Shown: piece after piece, positions 1 through 7,251 of the stretch
Layout of the letters: the number at the start of each line of letters is the position of its first letter
Position numbering within the stretch: position 1 is the first letter of the stretch
From: JAJDFU01 sp964641965
GTDB taxonomy: Bacteria; Bacteroidota; Bacteroidia; Chitinophagales; Saprospiraceae
Assembly (NCBI GenBank): GCA_964641965.1
Contig: CAZXLD010000068.1
Coordinates: forward strand, 1-16,255
Direction of reading: 5' to 3'
DNA length: 16,255 nucleotides
Notes under the pieces: model-generated
What the model was told of the DNA's origin: nothing
Seen by the model: only the letters and a program-made list of their open reading frames with translations
Database searches by the model: none
Program-made: the position numbers and the translations under genes

Positions 1-1937
1 TTGAGTTTTTCAATACGATCGAAGGAGAAGACATCACCGATGAGATCCGGGAAGAGGATGATGAGCACCAGCTGTTTTTTGGTTTTACAGATACCCTGTT
101 TGCCAGTCCTTCCGGCAACGGTAATGATATGGAGCCCTTTGGCCCGATCAATTACGAGGATTCGGATGACAACGGTCGTCCGCTGGGTCTCGCCACCAGT
201 TGGGAAGCCATCTGTCGGGGAGGCGCAGGAGATGCAGAGGGTGAATTCCGGGTCATCTTGAAGCACCAGCCGGGCGAAAAGGACGACGATTCGGATGTTA
301 ATACCGGTGAGACGGATATTGCAGTTACCTTTCCGACTACCATCGTAGCCGATCCGCAAGCACCGCCTTGTGAGAACGAAGAAGAGGTCATCAACTTGGT
401 GGTTCTGAATTTCGTTGCTAGGGGAACTATGGATACCCTAACCTTTGAATGGTTTGATGCGGATGGCGATGCACCCGGCATGCCTGTCATTGATCCGGTC
501 CTGTTGGACGAGAGTACGGAATACGATCTGTTCGTTGAGTTTTTTAATACGATCGAAGGAGAAGACATCACCGATGAGATCCGGGAAGAAGACGATGAAC
601 ACCAGTTGTTTTTCGGTTTTACGGATACCCTGTTTGCCAGTCCTTCGGGCAATGGCAATGACATGGCACCTTTTGGTCCGATCAACTACCTGGACTTTGA
701 CGATAACGATCGTCCACTAGGCCTTGAGACCAGCTGGGAAGCCATCTGTCGCGGTGGTGATGGTGATGCAGAGGGTGAATTCCGGGTCATCTTGAAGCAC
801 CAGCCGGGCGAAAAGGACGACGATTCGGATGTCAACACCGGCGAGACCGATATTGCAGTTACCTTCCCGACTACGATTATCGCAGATCCACAAGCACCGC
901 CTTGCGAGAACGAAGAAGAGGTGATCAATCTGGTAGTGCTGAATTTCGTGGCAAAAGGAACTACCGATACCTTGACCTTCGAATGGTTTGATGAGGATGG
1001 CGATGCACCTTTGCCTCCCACCAGTGACCAGATTGAATTGGACGAGAGCACGGAATACGATCTGTTTGTTGAACTTTTCAATACGATTGAGGGGGAAGAT
1101 ATCACCGATGAAATCCGGGAAGAAGACGATGAACACCAGTTCTTCTTTGGCTTTACCGATTCCCTGTTTGCCAGCCCATCCGGCAGTGGAAATGCAGAAG
1201 GACCTGGCCGCGTTAACTATCAGGACTTTGATGATAACGGTCGTCCGGTAGGCCTTCGTACTGCTTGGGCAGCTATTTGTCGTGGAGGCACAGGTGATGC
1301 ATCGGGCGAATTCCGGGTAATCTTGAAGCATCAGCCGGGTGAAAAAGACGATGATTCAGATGTCAATACCGGTGAGACAGATATTGACATTACGTTCGAC
1401 GCACTTATTATCGCAGATCCACAAGCACCGCCTTGTGAGAACGAAGAAGAGGAAATCAATCTGGTCACCCTGAATTTTGTAGAGAAAGGGACTACAGATA
1501 CCCTCAAGTTCGAGTGGTTTGATGAGGATTCTGAAGCACCTCTCCCCCCAACGGTTGATAGGATTGAATTGAATACCAACACGGAATACGAGTTATTTAT
1601 TGAGCTTCGTAATACGATTGAAGGAGAAGATATCACCGATGAGATCCGGGAAGAAGATGATGAACACCAGTTCTTTTTCGGATGGACAGGAGGTCTTTTC
1701 AGCGATCCAACCGGCAACGGAAATACAGAGGAACCTTTTGGTCAGGTCAACTACCTCGATTTTGATGACAATCAACGCCCGGTAGGACTCGAGACCGAAT
1801 GGACCACGGCAGCTGAAGCATTCTCCGGAAGCTTCCGGGTCGTACTGAAACACCAGCCTGGTGAAAAAGACGACGATTCAGACGTCACTGTCGGAGGAAC
1901 GGACATTGATATCTCATTTCCATACAACAACGTGGTC
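1..1937 (+). repeat. Tandem in-frame repeats of 534/531 bp (one partial plus three further copies)
   Basis: Taking the codon for Asp in ADPQAPPCENEEE as the unit start, the units are 1-350 (partial), 351-884 (534 bp), 885-1415 (531 bp) and 1416-1937 (522 bp, with a shortened, diverged end). The spacing was checked at two landmarks in each unit. Copies 1 and 2 share long exact stretches: 231-298 equals 765-832, 68 identical bases. Copies 3 and 4 are more diverged, but the segment encoding GEDITDEIREEDDEHQ is conserved in all four. This is duplication inside a coding sequence, not a CRISPR or a mobile element. Confidence 0.95.
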
Positions 1938-2210
1938 ACTTCTACAGGGGAAGCACCTCTGGTGGGAAGTCTTTTAGTGTTCCCTAACCCAACGAAGGGC
2001 CAGTTGAATGTGGACTTATCATTTGAGTCACCAAAGGATCTTGAATTGATGATTTTTGATTCTTTTGGTCGATTGGTGATGAAGGAAAGAGCTCAGGGTG
2101 CCATTGGTATCTTAAACCTTGATGTTCAGAGACTTCCACAAGGGAATTACTTCCTGCAAATGCGTTCGAACACGCAAAGCTGGACACAACGATTCCTCAA
2201 AGTGGATTAA
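1..2210 (+). CDS. Secreted tandem-repeat surface protein with T9SS type A sorting domain, 5' partial
   Basis: The reading frame is open from base 3 at the left edge, so the start and any signal peptide lie outside the window; a Met at 129 is internal and is not the start. The visible part (about 735 residues) is the C-terminal part of one acidic domain, then three further copies of about 178 residues, then an ~85-residue tail. Each copy carries motifs such as EDITDEIREEDDEHQ and LKHQPGEKDDDSDV. Similar single domains occur in Bacteroidota surface lipoproteins, often beside TonB receptors; this is from memory and the function is unknown. The tail (about 1977-2207) starts VFPNPTKG and ends RFLKVD, which is characteristic of Por/type IX secretion sorting domains. 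The protein is therefore probably exported through the T9SS and anchored on the cell surface or released. A strong terminator follows 26 bp after the stop. The gene is confident; its role is not. Confidence 0.9.
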   Translation, partial: EFFNTIEGEDITDEIREEDDEHQLFFGFTDTLFASPSGNGNDMEPFGPINYEDSDDNGRPLGLATSWEAICRGGAGDAEGEFRVILKHQPGEKDDDSDVNTGETDIAVTFPTTIVADPQAPPCENEEEVINLVVLNFVARGTMDTLTFEWFDADGDAPGMPVIDPVLLDESTEYDLFVEFFNTIEGEDITDEIREEDDEHQLFFGFTDTLFASPSGNGNDMAPFGPINYLDFDDNDRPLGLETSWEAICRGGDGDAEGEFRVILKHQPGEKDDDSDVNTGETDIAVTFPTTIIADPQAPPCENEEEVINLVVLNFVAKGTTDTLTFEWFDEDGDAPLPPTSDQIELDESTEYDLFVELFNTIEGEDITDEIREEDDEHQFFFGFTDSLFASPSGSGNAEGPGRVNYQDFDDNGRPVGLRTAWAAICRGGTGDASGEFRVILKHQPGEKDDDSDVNTGETDIDITFDALIIADPQAPPCENEEEEINLVTLNFVEKGTTDTLKFEWFDEDSEAPLPPTVDRIELNTNTEYELFIELRNTIEGEDITDEIREEDDEHQFFFGWTGGLFSDPTGNGNTEEPFGQVNYLDFDDNQRPVGLETEWTTAAEAFSGSFRVVLKHQPGEKDDDSDVTVGGTDIDISFPYNNVVTSTGEAPLVGSLLVFPNPTKGQLNVDLSFESPKDLELMIFDSFGRLVMKERAQGAIGILNLDVQRLPQGNYFLQMRSNTQSWTQRFLKVD

Positions 2211-2235
2211 TAAAAGAAATAATTGTCTCAGTTCT

Positions 2236-2272
2236 AGCCTGGAGGAACGCTTGCGTTCCTTCGGGCTTTTTT
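2236..2272 (+). terminator. Rho-independent terminator after the repeat protein
   Basis: The left arm AGCCTGGAGGAACG (2236-2249), a CTTG loop (2250-2253) and the right arm CGTTCCTTCGGGCT (2254-2267) form a 14-bp stem with two wobble pairs, running directly into six T residues. It lies 26 bp past the stop at 2210 and separates that gene from the downstream phosphatase gene. Confidence 0.9.
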
Positions 2273-2344
2273 AATTTTCATCGGCTTATTTGTAATTAAA
2301 CAGTATTCCTTACCACATCTTTAACAGGCTAAATAATTTGTATT

Positions 2345-3667
2345 ATGCAACGCGTTCTGCTCAGTTTTCTGTTGTTGTTGCTTTTTAATTATTTCCTAGA
2401 AGCTCAATCCGCTCTCCTTCAATCAGGCCCCATGCTGGGTTATTCAGAAATGAAAGAAGTATTGCTTTGGGTACAGACTACGGAGCCAACCTCGGTCCAG
2501 ATCGAATACTGGGATAAAAAGGCACCCGATGATAAACGGCGTACGGAAGTAGGGCAGACTTCTTTACAATCAGCTTTAGCGGTGAAGCTGATTGCTGATC
2601 AGGTAGGGCCCGGGAAGACTTATGAATACCGATTGCTTCTTAATGGGAAACCGGTATCCTTCAACTATCCATTGGAGTTTCAAACGCAGCCCCATTGGCA
2701 ATATCGTACGGACCCTCCTGAATTTAGCTTGGCTGTAGGGAGTTGTTATTTTTTGAGTGATGCAGAGGTCGACCGCCCTGGAAATCCGTATGGTGGAGCA
2801 TATCAAATTTTTTCCTCCATGCATCAGAAAAGGCCTGATCTCATGCTATGGTTGGGCGATAATGTCTATTTAAGAGCGCCTGATTGGTATACTAAAACAG
2901 GTATCATATACAGAAATACTCTTGCTCGTTCTTTACCCGAACTACAGCCCCTACTAGCTAGTACCCATCATTACGCTATTTGGGATGATCACGACTTTGG
3001 CCCTAACGATTCTGATCGCTCTTTTATCCACAAGGACAAAACCCTGGAAGCTTTCCGCCTTTTTTGGGGAAATCCATCCTATGGCCTGGATGGCGAACAC
3101 GGGATTACCACCTATTTTCAGTGGAATGATATGGATTTTTTCTTGCTTGATAATCGGTATTTCCGAACGCCCAATTACAAGAAAACCGGTGAAAAGACTA
3201 TGTTAGGCAGGGATCAAATAGACTGGTTGATAGATGTTTTGGTTAAAAGCCAGGCTCCTTTCAAGTTTGTTGCAATTGGAGGACAAGTGTTGAGTACTTC
3301 GCCTGTACATGAAAATTACATTCATCATTTTCCCGAAGAAAGAGCTTATTTATTAAGTCGTATTGAACAAGAAGGAATCACAGGGGTCGTTTTCCTGGAT
3401 GGCGATAGGCACCATACGGAAATGAGTCACTACAGGAATGCAGCCGGAAACGACGTCTACGATCTGACCATCTCTCCTTTGACCTCCGGAGCAGCTACTA
3501 ATCCTGAACAAAACAATAAACTAAGGATAGATGGAACCCTGGTAACCCAGCGAAACTTTGGGATTCTTACTTTTTCCGGGCCCCGAGCCGAACGTGAAAT
3601 GAAGATTGAAGTCTTCAATTCGAATGGAGGTTTGCTGTGGGAAAAAACCATTCAAGCGCCCAAATAA
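2345..3667 (+). CDS. PhoD-family alkaline phosphatase/phosphodiesterase, secreted
   Basis: This 440-residue protein starts with a signal peptide (hydrophobic residues 4-18, probable cleavage near LEAQS at about 20-22). A short beta-sandwich-like N-terminal region (about 25-115) precedes a calcineurin-like PhoD metallophosphoesterase domain. Metal-site motifs expected of the family are visible: GSC (132-134), LGDNVY (170-175), WDDHDFGPND (213-222) and DGDRHHTEM (352-360). Known PhoD enzymes hydrolyse phosphomonoesters and phosphodiesters outside the cytoplasm using iron and calcium; the substrate here cannot be read from sequence. Transcription runs after a terminator at 2236-2272, so the gene probably has its own promoter. 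It converges with the MerC-like gene, with only five bases between the two stop codons. Length and motif order are normal for the family. Confidence 0.9.
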   Translation: MQRVLLSFLLLLLFNYFLEAQSALLQSGPMLGYSEMKEVLLWVQTTEPTSVQIEYWDKKAPDDKRRTEVGQTSLQSALAVKLIADQVGPGKTYEYRLLLNGKPVSFNYPLEFQTQPHWQYRTDPPEFSLAVGSCYFLSDAEVDRPGNPYGGAYQIFSSMHQKRPDLMLWLGDNVYLRAPDWYTKTGIIYRNTLARSLPELQPLLASTHHYAIWDDHDFGPNDSDRSFIHKDKTLEAFRLFWGNPSYGLDGEHGITTYFQWNDMDFFLLDNRYFRTPNYKKTGEKTMLGRDQIDWLIDVLVKSQAPFKFVAIGGQVLSTSPVHENYIHHFPEERAYLLSRIEQEGITGVVFLDGDRHHTEMSHYRNAAGNDVYDLTISPLTSGAATNPEQNNKLRIDGTLVTQRNFGILTFSGPRAEREMKIEVFNSNGGLLWEKTIQAPK

Positions 3668-3672
3668 AAGTA

Positions 3673-4107
3673 CTAAGCCCTTTTGCTTTCCATGGGGATA
3701 AAATTAGGATCGGAAAAGGAGTGAGATTTGGTCCTTTTATGCACTCTCAAATTCCAAAAATGGGTTACAAGCAGGATGATAGATCCGGAATACAGAAAGT
3801 ATTCTGCGGAAAACCATTCTAAATGTTCTAAAAGGATTCCGGAGACCAAAGCGAGCCATCCTACCCAGAGGAGGATGGTAATAAAAGTGGATTGAGCAGA
3901 TCGTGACGCATACCAAACCGCTACGAAGCTAACTGCCAGAAAAAGCCAGTCCAGCATTTCCCATCCTGCAGGAGCCTCCCAAGTGGAAGAGGCTGCAAAC
4001 AATATCGGAGGGAGCGCACAGTGGACAAGACACAAGGAGCTGACCCAAAAGCCAATCCGATCGGGTCGGCCGGAGTAGGACGCATGTTTATGTGGGACTG
4101 AAGTCAT
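3673..4107 (-). CDS. MerC-domain integral membrane protein
   Basis: The product is 144 residues from the ATG at 4107. An upstream in-frame start at 4143 would lie inside the palindromic operator and is unlikely. Four hydrophobic segments are visible: around WVSSLCLVHCALPPILFA, MLDWLFLAVSFVAVWYA, FITILLWVGWLALVSGIL and FLYSGSIILLVTHFW. The Cys-Leu-Val-His-Cys group before a Pro-Pro in the first segment matches the cysteine region of MerC-type proteins. MerC proteins are membrane proteins originally tied to mercury transport. In Bacteroidota, small MerC-like genes often stand alone without other mer genes, and they seem to sit near Zur/Fur-type regulation, so zinc or another metal is as likely as mercury. 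No mer operon is present here. The C-terminus is short, His-containing and basic. Confidence 0.8.
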   Translation of the reverse strand: MTSVPHKHASYSGRPDRIGFWVSSLCLVHCALPPILFAASSTWEAPAGWEMLDWLFLAVSFVAVWYASRSAQSTFITILLWVGWLALVSGILLEHLEWFSAEYFLYSGSIILLVTHFWNLRVHKRTKSHSFSDPNFIPMESKRA

Positions 4108-4120
4108 TAGACAGTGTACT

Positions 4121-4149
4121 GTATTTTTGCAATGATGTTGCAAAAATAC
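4121..4149 (-). promoter_or_regulatory. 29-bp palindrome, Zur/Fur-like operator overlapping the MerC promoter
   Basis: The arm GTATTTTTGCAA (4121-4132), spacer TGATG and arm TTGCAAAAATAC (4138-4149) form a perfect 12+12 inverted repeat. On the minus strand the arm at 4141-4148 reads TATTTTTG, an exact match to the Bacteroidota -7 element TAnnTTTG, about 33 bp before the MerC start at 4107. A repressor bound here would cover the promoter. A second small inverted repeat, ACAGT-GT-ACTGT (4111-4122), abuts it. TTGCAA-type dyads are what I recall for Zur-like sites in this phylum; the assignment to a regulator is inference. Confidence 0.65.
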
Positions 4150-4225
4150 GAAGTCTTTTGAAAAAGTACCTGTGTTTGTTTCAATGATTTATTGCGCCTA
4201 CTTTATTCGGTTGGTCTAAGTACTT

Positions 4226-4785
4226 TCAATGCAGCATTGAAATATATTGTACCCAAGGTCCGGTTTCTTGCTTGTAATTCTTTCCCAGAACCCGTGTTAT
4301 TTGATGGATATGGCTGAGGTCGTGCACCGTCCAGGTAGCCATTAATTGGCGCAAGCTCACCACACCAAATTCAGGGTGTAGCCTATTTGGGATAACTTAT
4401 CCTCATTGAGTTCGAGCGCCTTCACTATTTCAAGGTTTTGATTTCGAAGTGTTCGGAAGGCTAGCAGGAGATCGTCTATCGTTTTTCCCTTGCTTGCTTC
4501 CAACTGGGCAAATCGGTCAAAGGGAGGGAAGGTTTTATCCGGCTGGTTGCTCAAAATAATTTTGGTGCGGGGAATCCAATCGGTTTTTTCACCCTGAATT
4601 AAATGCCCCAGGATGTCGAATGGACTCCAGGTAGCAGCTCCTTCATTATTGGCAATCCATGAGGCAGGTAGGCCATCCAACAAAACTTCCAGTATACCTG
4701 GCGTTTTGCTTAATAGGTTCATACTTGCGGGAAGGCTAAAGTTCGGCATTTGGATAGTTTCTGTTTTGAAAAGATAATGCACCAC
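4226..4785 (-). pseudogene. DinB-family protein interrupted by a single frameshift
   Basis: The minus-strand frame starting at 4785 (or at the more family-like MPNFSLPASM start, 4749) encodes a DinB-like protein with typical segments TWSPFDILGHLIQGEKTDW and FPPFDRFAQLEASKGKT, but it stops at 4357 soon after LSQIG. The missing C-terminus continues in another frame: HPEFGVVSLRQLMATWTVHD, then LSHIHQITRVLGK and GPWVQYISMLH, ending at a stop at 4226-4228. The join is at about 4381-4383, where one missing base after GG would restore IG-x-HPEFG. DinB proteins are four-helix metal-binding proteins with His ligands; the first His (HLIQGE) and the HDLSH pair fall on opposite sides of the break. It is either a recent pseudogene or a base-call error. 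Confidence 0.8.
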
Positions 4786-4815
4786 TCCCTAATTCTGCTT
4801 GCTTTTCACATTGGC

Positions 4816-7251
4816 CTACCACCGAAACTCGATCGTTCCGAATACACTACGGCCGTCGGCCGGAATGATACCCGGACCGGGGTAAGACTCCGCCCGACGC
4901 GTAAAGTAGGCAGCATTGAAAAGGTTGTTACAAGACAGTTCGAAGGTAAACCATCGCCATCGGTAAGCTGCACTAATATCAGCTACCTGGTAGGTGGGGA
5001 TGATACCATTGACTGCTGAAGCCGTACGGCGGGCATTGGTAGCATCGGTAAAATGCTCTGAGGTGAATGCCCAACTTCCGCTAAGCCGGAAGCACCGGTA
5101 GATCCAACTGAAGCCAGTCCGAACCATTACGGGTGGAGCGAGTTCTACTCGCCGGTCGCGTATGCTGTTGTCCTGGGTGTTGATATACCTTGCATCTACA
5201 AAAGCCGTATTTAGGAAAAGGCTGAGGCGTGAGCTACTATCCCTAGGAGCAATCCATTTCAAGATGTTTATTTCTGCAAAAGCTTCCAAACCGAAAATAC
5301 GCGCATCTGCGATGTTGGTCCTAAGCCGGAAATCATTGAAGAGTGGGGGTTCGTCGGCGCGAAGCAATAAGCCGATCCGGTCCCGATAGAAGAGATAAAA
5401 GGCTGTGATATCCAGATATATAAAATCCTTGTTTCGGTAGCGAAAACCAAGGTCCGCTGTGAATCCCTGCTCGTCCTGGATGTCTGGGTCTACCCGGCCA
5501 TTGGGATTATCGATCCGCAGGTCGGTGAAGTTAATAGCTCGATAATTCTGCGAGAGGTTACCGTAGATCTCAATCCCGGTCTGAGGTTTGAAGGCGATAC
5601 CCAGGCCCATCAGGAATAGCGACCGTTTGCGATCCAAGGATTCCTCTTCTCGGTTTTCAGCTACCAGATTACCCGCTGCATCAAAAACGCGTTGCTTAAA
5701 ATACCCTTCTGCTTCTGTTTGAATATACTCAAAGCGGATGCCGGGTGTAATGGTCCACTTTGGACTCAGGGTAAAGATTTGCTCTGCAAAAAAAGCCAGA
5801 TTAAAACTCGGAAAAATATAGGACGAGCCTTCTATGTCATCCGGATTGAGAAAGTAAAAATCTGGTCCGGAACCATCATTCCCGTCCCCTTGCAACGCAT
5901 CAGACATACCCCTGTAGACGCGCATTCCTACCACAGCCGTTTGATCGCGCCCAAAGAGTCGGTATCGATGCAATACGCGTGCCTCCGATCCGAAATTAGT
6001 GAACTGGCCATCGATCAGGGTTCGATTGCCACCGAAATCAACATTGTTGATCGGGGTGAGGGCACCGAGGGATTGCCTGCGCGCAAACAGACCAAAATTA
6101 CGGACATTGAGTTTGGTCCGGTCATTGAAACGATAATCGAGTGTCAACGCAAAGAGGTTCCAATTGATTTTGAACCAATTTCGCTCGCGTATCGACTGGC
6201 GGGGATCTCGTTCAAAAAAGGCATCGGTAAGGCCACCAGGCTGCTGAGCCAAATAACCCATAATAGTGGCTTCCAATCCAATTTGTAGCTTTTCATTGGG
6301 TTGAAAACCCATTGAAACGAAGCCGTTATTCAGAGTAAACTCCGCATTGGGCCGCCATCCATCCCCTTGCCTCCGATTGTAAAAGGCGTAATACTTAAAT
6401 TTTCCATCTGCGAATGTACCAGCCAAGCTATTGAAAGAGCCAAAAAAGCCAAACGAACCAACCGTTTGACGGGTTACCAACTCGATAGGTTTGGTCTTGG
6501 GAGGGGATTTAAAAATAAAATTAACCATGCCGCCAAACTGAGTACCGTACTGGAGACTGGCAGCCCCCCGCACCACCTCGATACGTTGAAGTGCCTCGGC
6601 AGGAGGCGTATAATAACTTTCCGGATAGCCCAACGCATCTGCACTGATGTCGTAGCCATTTTGCCGGGTATTAAAATTGCTGGTCCGGTTGGGACTCAAT
6701 CCACGACCGCCAATACCCAACTGCAGCCCTGCACCATCACTTTCCCAAATATTAAGCCCTGTGATGCGAGAATATATTTGTCGGGGATTATTGCTAGCCA
6801 AATTTGCCACAATATCATCCAGTACCACGACCTCGCTTTTCTTCCCCTCATAAATGGCGGTACCTTCTACAGCTCGTAAGCGGGTGATACCAAACGTCTC
6901 TTCCCGGCGGGCTTGTACCTCTACAGCGTCCAGTTCTACAGCGAGGTCTTCCAGGGATATCTCCAGCTTCAATATCGATTGGTCGAGTAAAATTGTCTGC
7001 TGCCATGTGGCCTTTCCAGCGGTGAAAACCACCAGGCGGTATTCGCCGTAGGCTAATTGGTCGAATTGGAAGCGTCCTTGTTCATCTGCAACAGCATTGC
7101 GGTTCAGTTCCGGAATTACCGCCGTGGAACCAGCGAGGGGGCGGTCTGTATTTACATCATGTACTATTCCCAAAACAGTACCTTTCTGGCCCCAGCCCAA
7201 CACAGGTAGCAAAAGAAACAGGAGTAACAAATGTCTATTTGGTCGCTTCAT
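4816..7251 (-). CDS. TonB-dependent outer-membrane receptor (FecA/siderophore-type) with CarboxypepD_reg-like domain
   Basis: I chose the ATG at 7251 (811 residues) over a non-ATG start further upstream because it leads directly into a signal peptide (KRPNRHLLLLFLLLPVLGWGQ). A CarboxypepD_reg-like beta-sandwich follows (about 24-100), then the plug domain (about 105-240: VVLDDIVANLASNNPRQIYS, GIGGRGLSPNR, RIEVVRGAASLQYGTQFGG), then the beta-barrel ending in an aromatic residue (GTIEFRW). The receptor takes up a ligand across the outer membrane using TonB energy. Plug features and length resemble FecA-like iron receptors, but the ligand cannot be read directly. The first 17 bases of the gene overlap the end of the carboxylase-like gene, so the two are surely cotranscribed and probably translationally coupled. 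It is the last gene of the four-gene unit. Confidence 0.9.
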   Translation of the reverse strand: MKRPNRHLLLLFLLLPVLGWGQKGTVLGIVHDVNTDRPLAGSTAVIPELNRNAVADEQGRFQFDQLAYGEYRLVVFTAGKATWQQTILLDQSILKLEISLEDLAVELDAVEVQARREETFGITRLRAVEGTAIYEGKKSEVVVLDDIVANLASNNPRQIYSRITGLNIWESDGAGLQLGIGGRGLSPNRTSNFNTRQNGYDISADALGYPESYYTPPAEALQRIEVVRGAASLQYGTQFGGMVNFIFKSPPKTKPIELVTRQTVGSFGFFGSFNSLAGTFADGKFKYYAFYNRRQGDGWRPNAEFTLNNGFVSMGFQPNEKLQIGLEATIMGYLAQQPGGLTDAFFERDPRQSIRERNWFKINWNLFALTLDYRFNDRTKLNVRNFGLFARRQSLGALTPINNVDFGGNRTLIDGQFTNFGSEARVLHRYRLFGRDQTAVVGMRVYRGMSDALQGDGNDGSGPDFYFLNPDDIEGSSYIFPSFNLAFFAEQIFTLSPKWTITPGIRFEYIQTEAEGYFKQRVFDAAGNLVAENREEESLDRKRSLFLMGLGIAFKPQTGIEIYGNLSQNYRAINFTDLRIDNPNGRVDPDIQDEQGFTADLGFRYRNKDFIYLDITAFYLFYRDRIGLLLRADEPPLFNDFRLRTNIADARIFGLEAFAEINILKWIAPRDSSSRLSLFLNTAFVDARYINTQDNSIRDRRVELAPPVMVRTGFSWIYRCFRLSGSWAFTSEHFTDATNARRTASAVNGIIPTYQVADISAAYRWRWFTFELSCNNLFNAAYFTRRAESYPGPGIIPADGRSVFGTIEFRW

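Noticed and set aside
152..1853. Several minus-strand and other-frame open frames that recur in each repeat
   Set aside because: They repeat only because the underlying coding repeats do; the Ser-rich products mirror the acidic coding strand and have no independent support.
1..1937. Regular spacing suggesting a CRISPR or satellite array
   Set aside because: The units are 531-534 bp, in frame, and encode a continuous protein ending in a sorting domain; there are no spacers.
2310..2344. Promoter element just before the PhoD gene
   Set aside because: TAATTTG near 2335-2341 is one base short of TAnnTTTG and lies only a few bases before the ATG, too close to act as its promoter.
3673..4107. A mercury-resistance operon
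   Set aside because: Only a MerC-like protein is present; there is no MerR, MerT, MerP or MerA, and the upstream dyad does not look like a MerR site.
5692..6288. A 198-codon open frame on the plus strand
   Set aside because: It lies fully inside the TonB receptor gene on the opposite strand, has no family resemblance, and the receptor sequence there is well conserved.
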